This document shows, piece after piece, positions 46,943 to 55,318 of a stretch of DNA of 64,000 nt. A program made the translations under genes and the position numbers. Source of the DNA: Maribacter aestuarii. GTDB taxonomy: Bacteria > Bacteroidota > Bacteroidia > Flavobacteriales > Flavobacteriaceae. The stretch's first letter is position 1. Each line of letters opens with the position of its first letter. The notes under the pieces were generated by a model. That model saw nothing but the letters and a program-made list of their open reading frames with translations. It had not been told where the DNA came from and did no database searches. Location: NCBI RefSeq assembly GCF_027474845.2, contig NZ_CP107031.2, positions 2,060,501 through 2,124,500 of the forward strand, in the 5' to 3' direction.

Positions 46943-48493
46943 CTAATCTTGCCCTCCTTTTCTTTCTGGGCTTCTTGTTTCTGGCCATGTCAACGGTTCT
47001 CCGGTCCAGCGGCTTTTGCCAATTAGCGTAGCTTTTTCCCTGGATGTTTTTTCAGGGTCTTCACAAGCCATATAGGTAAGAATCGCGGTTAAGATGGCAT
47101 TGTTCCGCACGTCGTCGAACACAATTTTATCATAGGTATCTAAATTGGTATGCCACGTATAGTTCCAGTAACTCCAACTCAACGAACTCAGTGAAAATGC
47201 TGGTGCTCCTGCCGCCACAAAAGATGCGTAATCAGAACCGCCACCCCCAGGGGTGCCGGGAAAGTTAGTTTCAATGTGTTTTGTAATATCCTCGGGAACC
47301 GCTTCCAACCAGCGACCTAAATAATCGTAGGCATGCAAGAACCCTTGTCCGGATAAATTGACTACGCGTCCGGTTCCATTATCCTGATTGAACAAAGCTT
47401 GGAGCCCTTCAACAATTTTTGGGTTGTCCTCTACAAAAGCCCTAGATCCATTAAGTCCCTGCTCCTCGCTTCCCCAATGTCCAATGAGAATGGTGCGCTT
47501 TGGATTGGGATATACCTTTTTAAGTATCCTGGCAGCCTCCAACATGGTAATGGTTCCCGTCCCATTATCTGTTGCTCCTGTTGCCCCGTCCCACGAGTCA
47601 AAATGTGCGGAGAGAATTACATATTCATCCGGGAACTCCGTCCCCGGAATCGTCGCAATCGTATTGAACGTTGGTACCTCTCCTAAATCCTTTGACTCCG
47701 CAACTATTTTTATTTTTGGATTAGCGCCCTTTTCCACCATACGGTACAGCATGCCATAATCTTCTAAGGATATATCTACCACTGGAATTTTTTCGGTGCC
47801 GGCACTGAATATTTTGTTGGCACCAAAACCCTCGGACCATCGGGACTGTGCAATTCCTGCTGCTCCCGCTTTTTCTAAAGCTTCGTTAATATTACGACTG
47901 GTATAGCCTGTGTTGTTAAGGTTTTCGCGCCATTTCTTTTCAAGTCCCTCCCGCTCGCTTTTCATTTTCTCAAAAGATTCGGGGGTGGCAAATTCCTCCC
48001 AATTATAGTCGGGTCGCCCTGTAGGCTGCAACATACTTACCATTACAATTTTATCCTTTACGTTGGGAAGCCAATTGACGAAGGCCATTGAATCGGAAAC
48101 CATGGGTAGTGTGATTAATTCGGCCGTTATTCCTTTTTTGCCTGTGCTCGGATTCCATGCCAACTGGGTCGCATGTAATGAAGTTATTCTGGGCGAGACC
48201 ATGTCTACATGGGTAATTCCCCGTTCCCAACCCCGCCAAGTTCCCCATTGCTGATTCTCCGCAGAAATGCCCCATTTTTTATAGGTATTTACGGCCCAAT
48301 TATGCGCCGTTTTCATTTGTGGTGTGCCTACCAATCTTGGGCCATTCACATCCATGAGTTCATAGGCGAGTTGTTCCAACTGGGAGTTTTCATTGGCCTC
48401 TTTTTCTATAGCGGCCACAATATCCTCTGTAGTTTGTGTAAATCCAACGGTAATAAATAACAAGCAAGCGAAGGCGAGTATTCCTTTTTTCAT
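46943..48493 (-). CDS. Secreted M28 family aminopeptidase
   Basis: 516 residues from ATG 48493, chosen because it opens a signal peptide (KKGILAFACLLFITVGFTQ); an upstream extension to 48586 lacks one. Zinc ligands: ILSAHFDSWDGATGATDNGT (His, Asp), GHWGSEEQGLNGSRAF (Glu-Glu), the later TPGGGGSDYASFVAAGAPAF (Asp), and WHTNLDTYDKI (His). Peptidases of this family release N-terminal amino acids from peptides. It overlaps no neighbour; the SRPBCC gene ends 73 bases upstream. Confidence 0.9.
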   Translation of the reverse strand: MKKGILAFACLLFITVGFTQTTEDIVAAIEKEANENSQLEQLAYELMDVNGPRLVGTPQMKTAHNWAVNTYKKWGISAENQQWGTWRGWERGITHVDMVSPRITSLHATQLAWNPSTGKKGITAELITLPMVSDSMAFVNWLPNVKDKIVMVSMLQPTGRPDYNWEEFATPESFEKMKSEREGLEKKWRENLNNTGYTSRNINEALEKAGAAGIAQSRWSEGFGANKIFSAGTEKIPVVDISLEDYGMLYRMVEKGANPKIKIVAESKDLGEVPTFNTIATIPGTEFPDEYVILSAHFDSWDGATGATDNGTGTITMLEAARILKKVYPNPKRTILIGHWGSEEQGLNGSRAFVEDNPKIVEGLQALFNQDNGTGRVVNLSGQGFLHAYDYLGRWLEAVPEDITKHIETNFPGTPGGGGSDYASFVAAGAPAFSLSSLSWSYWNYTWHTNLDTYDKIVFDDVRNNAILTAILTYMACEDPEKTSREKATLIGKSRWTGEPLTWPETRSPERKGGQD

Positions 48494-48566
48494 TTTTATA
48501 TATTCTTCGGTTATTAAAGTAACTAATATACTGATTAAAGCGGGGAAGTTTGTTATTTTACAGCCA

Positions 48567-49007
48567 TTACCCATTTTGTTTGGCAAGATAGTCCGGTAGA
48601 CTTTTTTGTATCAAATATTCCCATCCGGCCTGACCACTTTCCCTTTTAAATTCTGGAAGATCCGCGGGAAACGCTTCAATTACATAACTTTTAAGGGTAA
48701 GTTCCGTCACATCGCTTTTCTCCGTCAATTCAAAAGTAGAATAGCCCTCTCCTGAGTATTCTTCAAAATTCCAGCTATAGCCAATCAATTTATGGGGTAT
48801 AACTTCTTTGATTTTCCAGATGTGGGTAAAATCTCTTCCCTCATTTTGAACAAGAAACCGTGTTTCGAAACTGACTTCTAGTCTAAAATCGGGAATATTT
48901 GGAAAATACCATTGTCGCATTTGTTCCAATTCTGTAATAGCTTTCCATACAGTTTTGATAGGTGCTTTTAAAAGTTGCGTAACGATTATCGGGTCTGTAT
49001 TTTTCAT
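48567..49007 (-). CDS. SRPBCC/AHSA1-type domain protein
   Basis: 146 residues, single START/SRPBCC helix-grip fold: IIVTQLLKAPIKTVWKAITE, LEQMRQWYFPNIPDFRLEVS and KVEV-like KEVIPHKLIGYSWNFEEYSG. Members bind hydrophobic ligands or act as chaperone activators; none is evident here. It begins 7 bases after the M20 hydrolase stop, so it is probably the last gene of the catabolic operon that starts at 53822. Confidence 0.78.
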   Translation of the reverse strand: MKNTDPIIVTQLLKAPIKTVWKAITELEQMRQWYFPNIPDFRLEVSFETRFLVQNEGRDFTHIWKIKEVIPHKLIGYSWNFEEYSGEGYSTFELTEKSDVTELTLKSYVIEAFPADLPEFKRESGQAGWEYLIQKSLPDYLAKQNG

Positions 49008-49014
49008 ACGGAAA

Positions 49015-50310
49015 TTAGTTAAGATTTTTATCTAAAGACAGTATGGTGTGCAATAAGACATTGGCTCCGTTCGCCATATCTTCAGCCGATGTGAATTCTT
49101 TTGGGGAATGGCTTATGCCACTTTTGCTGGGGACAAATATCATTCCTGTGGGTGCAATCAAGGCCATGTCCTGGGCATCATGACCGGCACCACTAGGCAT
49201 ATATTTAAAACTCAATCCTAGTTTTTTTGAGGTTTCCGCTATTTCTTGCTGAATCAAGTCGTTCATAATGGCGGGATCTGCCGTGGTATCCAGAGGGGCG
49301 AAGGTGATTTTGACATCGGATTCCTTGGCGATAGCATTGCCCCGTTCTTTAATTGCCGAGTATACTTTTTCGATAACCTCTGAGGATAAATCCCGTATCT
49401 CTAAACTAGTGATTACTTTTCCTGGTATCACATTAGGTGCTCCAGGCGCTGCCTGAATACGACCAACTGTAGCCACTTGCGCACCCTCAAAACTATTGGC
49501 GACTTCATTTACTGCGATAATAAATCTAGAAGCGGCTAAAAGCGCATCCTTTCTAGCATTCATAGGGGTGGTGCCCGCATGGTTCGCAAAACCGTTAAAT
49601 TCTACGTCCCACCATTTAAGGCCAACGATACCTTCTACGATGCCGATGTCTATATTTTCCTTTTCCAAGGTTCCGCCTTGTTCAATATGAAGTTCCAGAA
49701 AAGCTGCAATGTCTCCTTCTTTGCGGGCCACTTCGGTAATCTTGGTAGTATCCCCACCTAAGCGTATGATACCTTCGCCCATAGTGTACCCACTAGAATT
49801 TTTAATCGCTAAGGCCTCCTTTCCTAAATGTCCGGCGATGGCCCTGCTCCCCATTACGCCCCCTTCCTCGTTGGAGAAAATGATGACTTCCAAGGGATGT
49901 TTCGTAACGATATCATTCTCATTTAGGGTCTCAATGACTTCCAATGCGGCCATGGAACCTACACAGCCATCATAATTTCCACCGTTGGGGACACGGTCAA
50001 TATGGGAGCCAAAAGAAATGGGGGCTGCATTTTTATCGCTTCCGAAGCGCTTGGCTATTACATTGCCCGCGTAATCTACAGTCGTGGCGAGGCCCATGCC
50101 CTTTAGTTGCGAAATCACCCATTGTTGCGCGGCCACATCGGCATCACTGAAAGCAACACGTTCGGTTTCTCCATTCTCCTGAAGTCCGAATTTTGCTAAA
50201 TCCATAATTCGCTTTTCCAGTCGATTCTGATCGACTTTAACCTGGGACTGAAGTAGTAAAGAGTTTGTTGAAAATACAACTAGAAAAAGGGCGAAGGATA
50301 AAAATTTCAT
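49015..50310 (-). CDS. M20-type Zn hydrolase, N-carbamoyl-L-amino-acid/allantoate amidohydrolase-like, exported
   Basis: 431 residues with a signal peptide (KFLSFALFLVVFSTNSLLL). Metal ligands typical of HyuC/AllC: GSHIDRVPNGGNYDGCVGSM (His, Asp), FSNEEGGVMGSR (Glu), LHIEQGGTLE (His) and SGAGHDAQDM (His near residue 380). Members cleave N-carbamoyl or ureido groups with release of ammonia and CO2. Here the enzyme is exported, unlike cytosolic AllC, so it would act on an extracellular substrate. It is 5 bases downstream of the 2-hydroxyacid dehydrogenase and belongs to its operon. Confidence 0.88.
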   Translation of the reverse strand: MKFLSFALFLVVFSTNSLLLQSQVKVDQNRLEKRIMDLAKFGLQENGETERVAFSDADVAAQQWVISQLKGMGLATTVDYAGNVIAKRFGSDKNAAPISFGSHIDRVPNGGNYDGCVGSMAALEVIETLNENDIVTKHPLEVIIFSNEEGGVMGSRAIAGHLGKEALAIKNSSGYTMGEGIIRLGGDTTKITEVARKEGDIAAFLELHIEQGGTLEKENIDIGIVEGIVGLKWWDVEFNGFANHAGTTPMNARKDALLAASRFIIAVNEVANSFEGAQVATVGRIQAAPGAPNVIPGKVITSLEIRDLSSEVIEKVYSAIKERGNAIAKESDVKITFAPLDTTADPAIMNDLIQQEIAETSKKLGLSFKYMPSGAGHDAQDMALIAPTGMIFVPSKSGISHSPKEFTSAEDMANGANVLLHTILSLDKNLN

Positions 50311-50315
50311 AAGTG

Positions 50316-51281
50316 TTAGTAATTTTGAGTTAGTTGGTCCCGATTGAAAATACAGTTACCGTTAGGTTGCTCACCTCTAAGGATGTTTAACGTATTCTCC
50401 ACCGTCATAACACACATTTGAGTATAGGTGGTGGCCGTTAAACTCCCAACATGGGCGGTGATATAGGTGCTGGGGTGTTTTATGAGCGATTCATTTTCTT
50501 CAGGGGGTTCGGTAGCCAAGACATCGGCTGCAAAGCCTCCCAACTTCTTGTTCGATAGGGCATCGTTTAAGGCTTTTTGGTCAATTATTTTTCCCCTTGC
50601 CGTATTGATGAGCAGTGCCGTCGACTTCATTTTGGCCAGTGCCTCGGTATTGATTAAGTTTTCGGTTTCCGGGGTTAAAGGCAAATGAAGACTGATGCAA
50701 TCCGATGTTCTCAAAACGGTATCCAAGGATTCGAAAGGGTAGGGGACATTCTCTTTTTGAGCACTCCAGTAAATTACGTTCATGCCCAAAGCATCGGCAA
50801 TTTTAGCCACTTTTTTTCCGATGTTGCCAAGGCCTAGAATACCCAAGGTCTTTCCATGTACCTCATCGCCTACGTAAGTGCCCCGCTCTTGCCAACGACC
50901 TTCCTTAACCATGGTAATGGCATTGTACAGATTTCGTTGCAACAGTAGAAGCAAGGATATGGTGTGTTCTGCAATGGTATTGGCATTGGAGTTTGGAGCG
51001 TTCACTACTTTAATGCCTCGTTGTGATGCTTCCGTTACATCAATATTATCGAGACCGACCCCACATCTGGAAATCACTTTTAAATATGGAATTTTGGCCA
51101 TTAAACTACTTCTCACCTGACCTTTGCCGCGGGTAATTATGGCATCGATCTCATGAGCATTAAGTTGGGATTGAAGCGTTTGTTCATCATAACCGGTACG
51201 GACGCTAATGTCCTTGGCATCCTCTAAAAGTTGCATGGCTTCTTCGGCAATTGTCTCTAAGAGCAGAACGGTATAGGCCAT
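50316..51281 (-). CDS. D-isomer 2-hydroxyacid dehydrogenase (phosphoglycerate/glyoxylate reductase type)
   Basis: 321 residues. NAD motif ILGLGNIGKKVAKIADAL, substrate-loop RCGVGLDNIDV, catalytic Arg in LINTARGKIIDQKAL, and His in STYITAHVGSLTATTYTQM, all normal for the family. The sequence resembles phosphoglycerate dehydrogenase without the ACT domain. It would reduce a 2-keto acid or oxidise a 2-hydroxy acid. Located one base after the VOC gene in the operon, so its substrate is likely the product of the acid-sugar dehydratase next door. Not the same as the lactate-type paralogue at 24942. Confidence 0.88.
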   Translation of the reverse strand: MAYTVLLLETIAEEAMQLLEDAKDISVRTGYDEQTLQSQLNAHEIDAIITRGKGQVRSSLMAKIPYLKVISRCGVGLDNIDVTEASQRGIKVVNAPNSNANTIAEHTISLLLLLQRNLYNAITMVKEGRWQERGTYVGDEVHGKTLGILGLGNIGKKVAKIADALGMNVIYWSAQKENVPYPFESLDTVLRTSDCISLHLPLTPETENLINTEALAKMKSTALLINTARGKIIDQKALNDALSNKKLGGFAADVLATEPPEENESLIKHPSTYITAHVGSLTATTYTQMCVMTVENTLNILRGEQPNGNCIFNRDQLTQNY

Positions 51282-51770
51282 CTATTTTTTATGGTATAAG
51301 GTAGCATCCTTGGACTTGTAACCCCTAAAATCGTTTCTGCCAGAGACATAAATTCCCGGTTTAAATAGTTCGTCTTCAAAAATCTTAGGATCAATATGTG
51401 TACCCGGTTCGGAAGACAGTTCTACTAAATTTCCCGAAGGGTCACGTACGAACATTTGTATGGCCCCATCGGGCAATTGGCGCACATTCCCCCAAGGCTC
51501 AATGTCAATAACACCTAATTCTTTCATCCGGAAGAAAATCGTATTGATATCGTCCACTTGAACACAAATATGCCCACGGAAGGAATAGGCATCTTCCCAC
51601 TCCGTTAAGTGTAATTGCTGTTCTTCGTTAAATTTGAAAAAGGCCGTCGGGTAATCGAATAAGAATGCAGGGATGGGTTCTAGGCCCAGTTCGTATTCGT
51701 AAAATTTACAAGCTTCCTCAAGGTTGCTTACCACAAGGGCCACATGGTTTATTTTCACTGCTCTTGCCAT
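51282..51770 (-). CDS. VOC (glyoxalase/dioxygenase fold) protein
   Basis: 162 residues forming two beta-alpha-beta-beta-beta modules. Metal-ligand candidates are His in INHVALVVSNLEEACK (H9), QQLHLTEWED, FRGHICVQVDD, and Glu in SGNLVELSSEPG. This set fits a VOC enzyme such as a glyoxalase, dioxygenase or epimerase, not distinguishable here. It has a C-terminal extension (KFEDELFKPGIYVSGRNDFR). It lies 3 bases after the enolase-superfamily gene and its stop is followed directly by the dehydrogenase start. Confidence 0.85.
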   Translation of the reverse strand: MARAVKINHVALVVSNLEEACKFYEYELGLEPIPAFLFDYPTAFFKFNEEQQLHLTEWEDAYSFRGHICVQVDDINTIFFRMKELGVIDIEPWGNVRQLPDGAIQMFVRDPSGNLVELSSEPGTHIDPKIFEDELFKPGIYVSGRNDFRGYKSKDATLYHKK

Positions 51771-51773
51771 AAT

Positions 51774-52937
51774 CTACTGTTTAAATTCGTTTACAAAATC
51801 CCAATTTGGGGTTAGGCCCAGGCCAGGTCTTTCCGGTTCGGAAAGCATCCCGTTGGCATCTACGGTTATTTGCTCTTCGACCAGATCATACATCATCGGA
51901 TTACCGCCCAAGGAGAACTCAATAACGTTAGCGGAGGGCGAAGCAAAGGCTACCGATACCCCCGCCATGAACGAAAAGGCAGATCCCCAACAATGTGGGG
52001 CCAGTTCCAGTTGGTACGTATGTGCCAACTGCGAAACGCGCATCGCCTCTGTAATTCCACCAATTATGGCACAATCCGGTTGCACAACGTCCAAGGCCCG
52101 CTCGGCGATCATATCACGAACATCAAAAGCGGTATATTCACTTTCCCCGGCTGCTATAGGAATATGGGTACTCGCCCTAACTTCTGCAGTTCCGGTTCTA
52201 TTATCCGGACTGATGGGTTCTTCGAACCAATAGAGATTGCAATTAGCCACGCCCCTACAAAATTGTTTGGCTTCCGGTACACTAAAAGTACCATGGGCAT
52301 CGGTCATCAACTTGATATGGTCTGGCAAAGCTTCCCGTGCGGCCTGTACTCTCTTTACACTTTCTTGAACGGTTTCGTCCATGACCCCGACACGCATTTT
52401 TACGCCGGAAAATCCTTTTGAGGTATAGCCTAGTAATTGTTCGCCAATGGCATCCGCTTTGGCCCAACCACCACTGGCATACGCGGGCATTTTTTCCCTG
52501 CAGCTACCACCCAACAGTTCTACGATTGGCACCCCAAGCGCTTTTCCTTTTAGGTCCCAAAGAGCGGTGTCGACCCCGCTCATAGCGGATATCGTTAAAC
52601 CGCGCCTTCCCAAAATAGGAAATTTGCGTCCTCTGGACAGGGAATAATGGTCGCGCGTACCGTTATAGATATGTTCCCAGATGCGCGTGATATGCCGTGC
52701 ATCCTTACCCAGTAATATAGGTTTGATTTCATTCTCGATACAACTTACAATGCTTGCACAGGAACCCGAGGAACCTACCGCAGCTTTCGCTTCCCCAAAA
52801 CCTTTGAGTCCGGAATCTGTTGTGATGACCACAAGCGTCATATCAAAATTGGTCAGGAGGCCATAATCCGAGAAATGCTGTTTCTCCTTTGGGATAGGAC
52901 ACCGGAGCCAAAAGGCCTCTACATTCGTAATCTGCAT
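51774..52937 (-). CDS. Enolase superfamily (mandelate racemase/acid-sugar dehydratase-type) enzyme
   Basis: 387 residues. Capping domain 1-125, then a (beta/alpha)7 barrel. The three Mg ligands are visible: KLMTDAHGTFSVPEA (Asp), NLYWFEEPISP (Glu) and IPIAAGESEYTAFDV (Glu). The first-strand motif SGVKMRVG gives a K-x-R pair, DAH places a His two residues after the Asp as in galactonate/mannonate-type dehydratases, and LAPHCWGSAF holds a further His. It should abstract a proton alpha to a carboxylate, most likely to dehydrate a sugar acid. Exact substrate unknown. Its stop meets the VOC gene 3 bases later; the TIM-barrel gene ends directly before its start. Confidence 0.9.
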   Translation of the reverse strand: MQITNVEAFWLRCPIPKEKQHFSDYGLLTNFDMTLVVITTDSGLKGFGEAKAAVGSSGSCASIVSCIENEIKPILLGKDARHITRIWEHIYNGTRDHYSLSRGRKFPILGRRGLTISAMSGVDTALWDLKGKALGVPIVELLGGSCREKMPAYASGGWAKADAIGEQLLGYTSKGFSGVKMRVGVMDETVQESVKRVQAAREALPDHIKLMTDAHGTFSVPEAKQFCRGVANCNLYWFEEPISPDNRTGTAEVRASTHIPIAAGESEYTAFDVRDMIAERALDVVQPDCAIIGGITEAMRVSQLAHTYQLELAPHCWGSAFSFMAGVSVAFASPSANVIEFSLGGNPMMYDLVEEQITVDANGMLSEPERPGLGLTPNWDFVNEFKQ

Positions 52938-53822
52938 CTATAAATAAGGTTTTAAGGTGTCCATTGATTTTTGGGTCAGCATGGTGTAGAATTCTTCAGT
53001 AACTGCAGAACTACCGTGATCTTGTAGAAATTTCAATTGTTCATCACTTAACCCTACCGGTGCCTCGTCAATCGAATTCGGATAGGGATTGGCAGGGGTA
53101 CGGTCCATAGGCGCACAAAACTCCACAGATAAAACTTCGTCGTAATTTATTTCTTTAAGGGTGGACATGATACGGTTCCAATCCAAATGTCCCATACCTG
53201 GTGCCATGCGATTATTGTCCGCCACATGAAAGTTAACGAGTCGGTCGCCAATATTTTTGATGGTAGTGAACATATCCTCTTCCTCAATATTCATATGAAA
53301 AGTGTCCAGGCACACCCCACAATTGGGACCTACGGCTTCTGCCAAAGCAAGTGCCTGCGCCCCACGATTGATAAAGTACGTTTCAAAACGATTAATAGGT
53401 TCAATACCTATTTTTAAACCGTTGGCTTCGGTATAGGCATATACTTCTTTGATGCCCTCCACGGCCCATTCCCATTCCTCCTCTGGGCGTGCATCAGGGA
53501 TGATTTTACCGACCGTTGCGGGAACCAATGAAATGACGGAACCACCCAATTCCTTAACCATTTTGGCGAGGTCCAGAACGTATTGAACGGACATCCGGCG
53601 CTGCCCCTTATCCTTGGCCAACATATTGCGTTCTTCGAGCATCAACGTAACGGAGCCCCAGCATTGAATGCCATAGGAATCCATCTGTGCTTTTACAGCT
53701 TTGGTGTCATAACTTTCTGGAGTGCCTTGGATTTCGAGATGGGAGTAGCCCATGCCGGCAATCCGGGATAGGGTGCTTTCCAAGGATTCCGCCCGCATCC
53801 AATTGTGTATCGCTAATTTCAT
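52938..53822 (-). CDS. Sugar phosphate isomerase/epimerase (xylose isomerase-like TIM barrel)
   Basis: 294 residues with no signal peptide. The four metal-ligand positions of D-tagatose/D-allulose 3-epimerases are visible: GIEPINRFETYFINRG (Glu), GVCLDTFHMNIEEED (Asp), VNFHVADNNRMAPGMGHLDW (His), LSVEFCAPMD (Glu). It therefore probably epimerises or isomerises a keto sugar or hydroxy-acid intermediate. It is the first gene of a six-gene leftward run with intergenic gaps of 0-7 bases. The 95 bases up to 53917 hold the likely promoter, but no consensus box could be placed. Confidence 0.88.
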   Translation of the reverse strand: MKLAIHNWMRAESLESTLSRIAGMGYSHLEIQGTPESYDTKAVKAQMDSYGIQCWGSVTLMLEERNMLAKDKGQRRMSVQYVLDLAKMVKELGGSVISLVPATVGKIIPDARPEEEWEWAVEGIKEVYAYTEANGLKIGIEPINRFETYFINRGAQALALAEAVGPNCGVCLDTFHMNIEEEDMFTTIKNIGDRLVNFHVADNNRMAPGMGHLDWNRIMSTLKEINYDEVLSVEFCAPMDRTPANPYPNSIDEAPVGLSDEQLKFLQDHGSSAVTEEFYTMLTQKSMDTLKPYL

Positions 53823-53917
53823 TAGTGGTAGGTGGTTTTATGCTTACAGTTAGTAAGATAATCGAAAAAAACGGAATTTCCTTTTGCTCTAGGACGTACA
53901 GATGAGTTTGATTGAAC

Positions 53918-54343
53918 TCAACCTTTAAATCCCGAGGAATTGTGAGATCCGTCACAATAAGGTTTGTTATTGGATGCTCCACAACGACAAAAGGCGGTCG
54001 GGCCATCCTTTTCCTTTTCATTGCCGGATATATCCTTAATACGGAGTTTTCCCTTTACGAGCAGCGGGCCATTCTCGGACACTGTTACTTCTACCATTTT
54101 ACCATCCAATCGGAATTCTTCCTCTCCGTTCATCGTATAGGTCAATGCCCCGGATGGACATTTCTTAATCTGTGCCTTCAAGTTTGCGGTACTTGCATTT
54201 TCTGGGTTAATCCAAGGTTTCTCTTCGGGTTTGTAAACTTCCGGTAAGGCTTTGATGCATTCCTTGGCGTGAATGCATTTGGCGGGTTGCCATATCACCG
54301 TCAGTTCGCCATTGGAGTATTCCTTTCTGATGTCTTTTTTCAT
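53918..54343 (-). CDS. Two-domain iron-sulfur protein: divergent 4Fe-4S (Fer4_19) plus CDGSH
   Basis: 141 residues. Residues about 8-70 match the Fer4_19 mono-cluster domain (AKCIHAKECIKALPEVYKP, IKKCPSGALTYTM). Residues about 115-135 carry an exact CDGSH iron-sulfur motif CRCGASNNKPYCDGSH (C-x-C-x2-S-x3-P-x-C-D-G-S-H), which binds a labile 2Fe-2S cluster with His ligand. Such fusions occur in many bacteria; the role is electron transfer or redox sensing. It begins directly downstream of a GNAT gene on the same strand. Confidence 0.92.
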   Translation of the reverse strand: MKKDIRKEYSNGELTVIWQPAKCIHAKECIKALPEVYKPEEKPWINPENASTANLKAQIKKCPSGALTYTMNGEEEFRLDGKMVEVTVSENGPLLVKGKLRIKDISGNEKEKDGPTAFCRCGASNNKPYCDGSHNSSGFKG

Positions 54344-54349
54344 GGGATT

Positions 54350-54649
54350 CTATTCAATATTAATACCCTTCATTACTAATCTTTTCCACTCCGGATGTCT
54401 TTTAAGGTAGAGGGCCACAAATGGGCATAAGGGCACCAAGGTTAATCCTTTTTCCTCTATATCTTCGAGGGCTTTTAACACTAAGGCGGAACCTATTCCT
54501 TTTCCTTTAAGGGCTTGGGGTACTTCCGTATGGGTAAGGTAAATTTTGTCTTTTGCTTTAATGTATTCAATTCTGGCGGTCACAACTTCAATATGGGCTT
54601 CATATTGTTTGGCGGAGGGATTGTCCTGAACGTCTAATGCTATACTCAT
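54350..54649 (-). CDS. GNAT family N-acetyltransferase (small, YidJ/GtrA-like)
   Basis: 99 residues from ATG 54649 (MSIALDVQDNPSAKQYEAHI), since an upstream extension to 54730 looks like untranslated leader. The acetyl-CoA loop is visible in QALKGKGIGSALVLKALEDI, followed by VPLCPFVALYLKRHPEWKRL. This is the small YjdJ-type GNAT that acts on protein or small-molecule amines, substrate unknown. It ends 6 bases before the CDGSH gene, likely one transcript. Confidence 0.85.
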   Translation of the reverse strand: MSIALDVQDNPSAKQYEAHIEVVTARIEYIKAKDKIYLTHTEVPQALKGKGIGSALVLKALEDIEEKGLTLVPLCPFVALYLKRHPEWKRLVMKGINIE

Positions 54650-54921
54650 GGGTGTTTTTTTAAATAAAGTTTTAAGATAAGGAAAAGAAATTTTCGAAGG
54701 GAAATAGGCCTCATATAAATTGTTTTTCAAAAATTTAATATTTTATGTACAACATAATAAATTAATATTCAATATAATAAACATTTTTAAACGACTACAA
54801 ATGATTACAAACGAAAGTAAATAATTTATAACCGAATAACTTTGGAAGTCGGTTTTATGTTTGCAGTGTCAAGTCAAGGAGGCTTGATAGTATTAACTGT
54901 TTAACGATAAAACAAATTATT

Positions 54922-55254
54922 ATGAACGCACTTAAAAACAAAGTACAGTTGATTGGAAACTTGGGTCAGGACCCAGAAATTGTAAACCTTGACGGGGGAA
55001 CTAAATTGGCAAAATTTTCCATAGCTACATCGGATAGCTACAAAAACGCCAAGGGTGAAAAAGTTGAGGATACCCAGTGGCACAATGTCGTGGCCTGGGG
55101 TAAAACAGCCGAAATCGTAGAGAACTTTTTAACCAAGGGGAAACAGGTTGCCGTAGAGGGGAAATTAACACACCGATCCTACGAAACCAAAGAAGGGGAG
55201 AAGCGATATATTACCGAGGTACGATGCAATGAGCTCTTGATGCTTGGGAAATAG
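54922..55254 (+). CDS. ssb: Single-stranded DNA-binding protein, short form
   Basis: 110 residues covering one OB fold: NKVQLIGNLGQDPEIVNLDG, ATSDSYKNAKGEKVEDTQWH, NVVAWGKTAEIVENFLTKG and VAVEGKLTHRSYETKEGEKR. It ends at NELLMLGK and lacks the acidic DDDIPF-type tail that recruits partner proteins, and the Gly/Gln-rich linker. So it is either a second, housekeeping-independent SSB or a trimmed variant. A TATGTTTG promoter-like box lies 58 bases upstream (54856-54863). A terminator follows. Confidence 0.9.
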   Translation: MNALKNKVQLIGNLGQDPEIVNLDGGTKLAKFSIATSDSYKNAKGEKVEDTQWHNVVAWGKTAEIVENFLTKGKQVAVEGKLTHRSYETKEGEKRYITEVRCNELLMLGK

Positions 55255-55276
55255 TTAAGTATCAAATAAAATAAAG

Positions 55277-55311
55277 ACCCCATACTCCGAAAAGGTGTAT
55301 GGGGTTTTTTT
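55277..55311 (+). terminator. Rho-independent terminator after ssb
   Basis: A 9-bp stem ACCCCATAC/GTATGGGGT (55277-55285 and 55297-55305) with a T-tract to 55311. It also lies directly before the end of the convergent T9SS gene and could serve both. Confidence 0.88.
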
Positions 55312-55318
55312 GTTTTGA

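Noticed and set aside
53707..54021. Minus-strand ORF of 104 residues overlapping two genes
   Set aside because: It spans parts of the sugar epimerase start and the CDGSH gene in another frame and matches no domain; composition is unlike protein.
54872..54885. Short inverted repeat TCAAG/CTTGA in the ssb leader
   Set aside because: A 5-bp stem is too short to support a regulatory structure.
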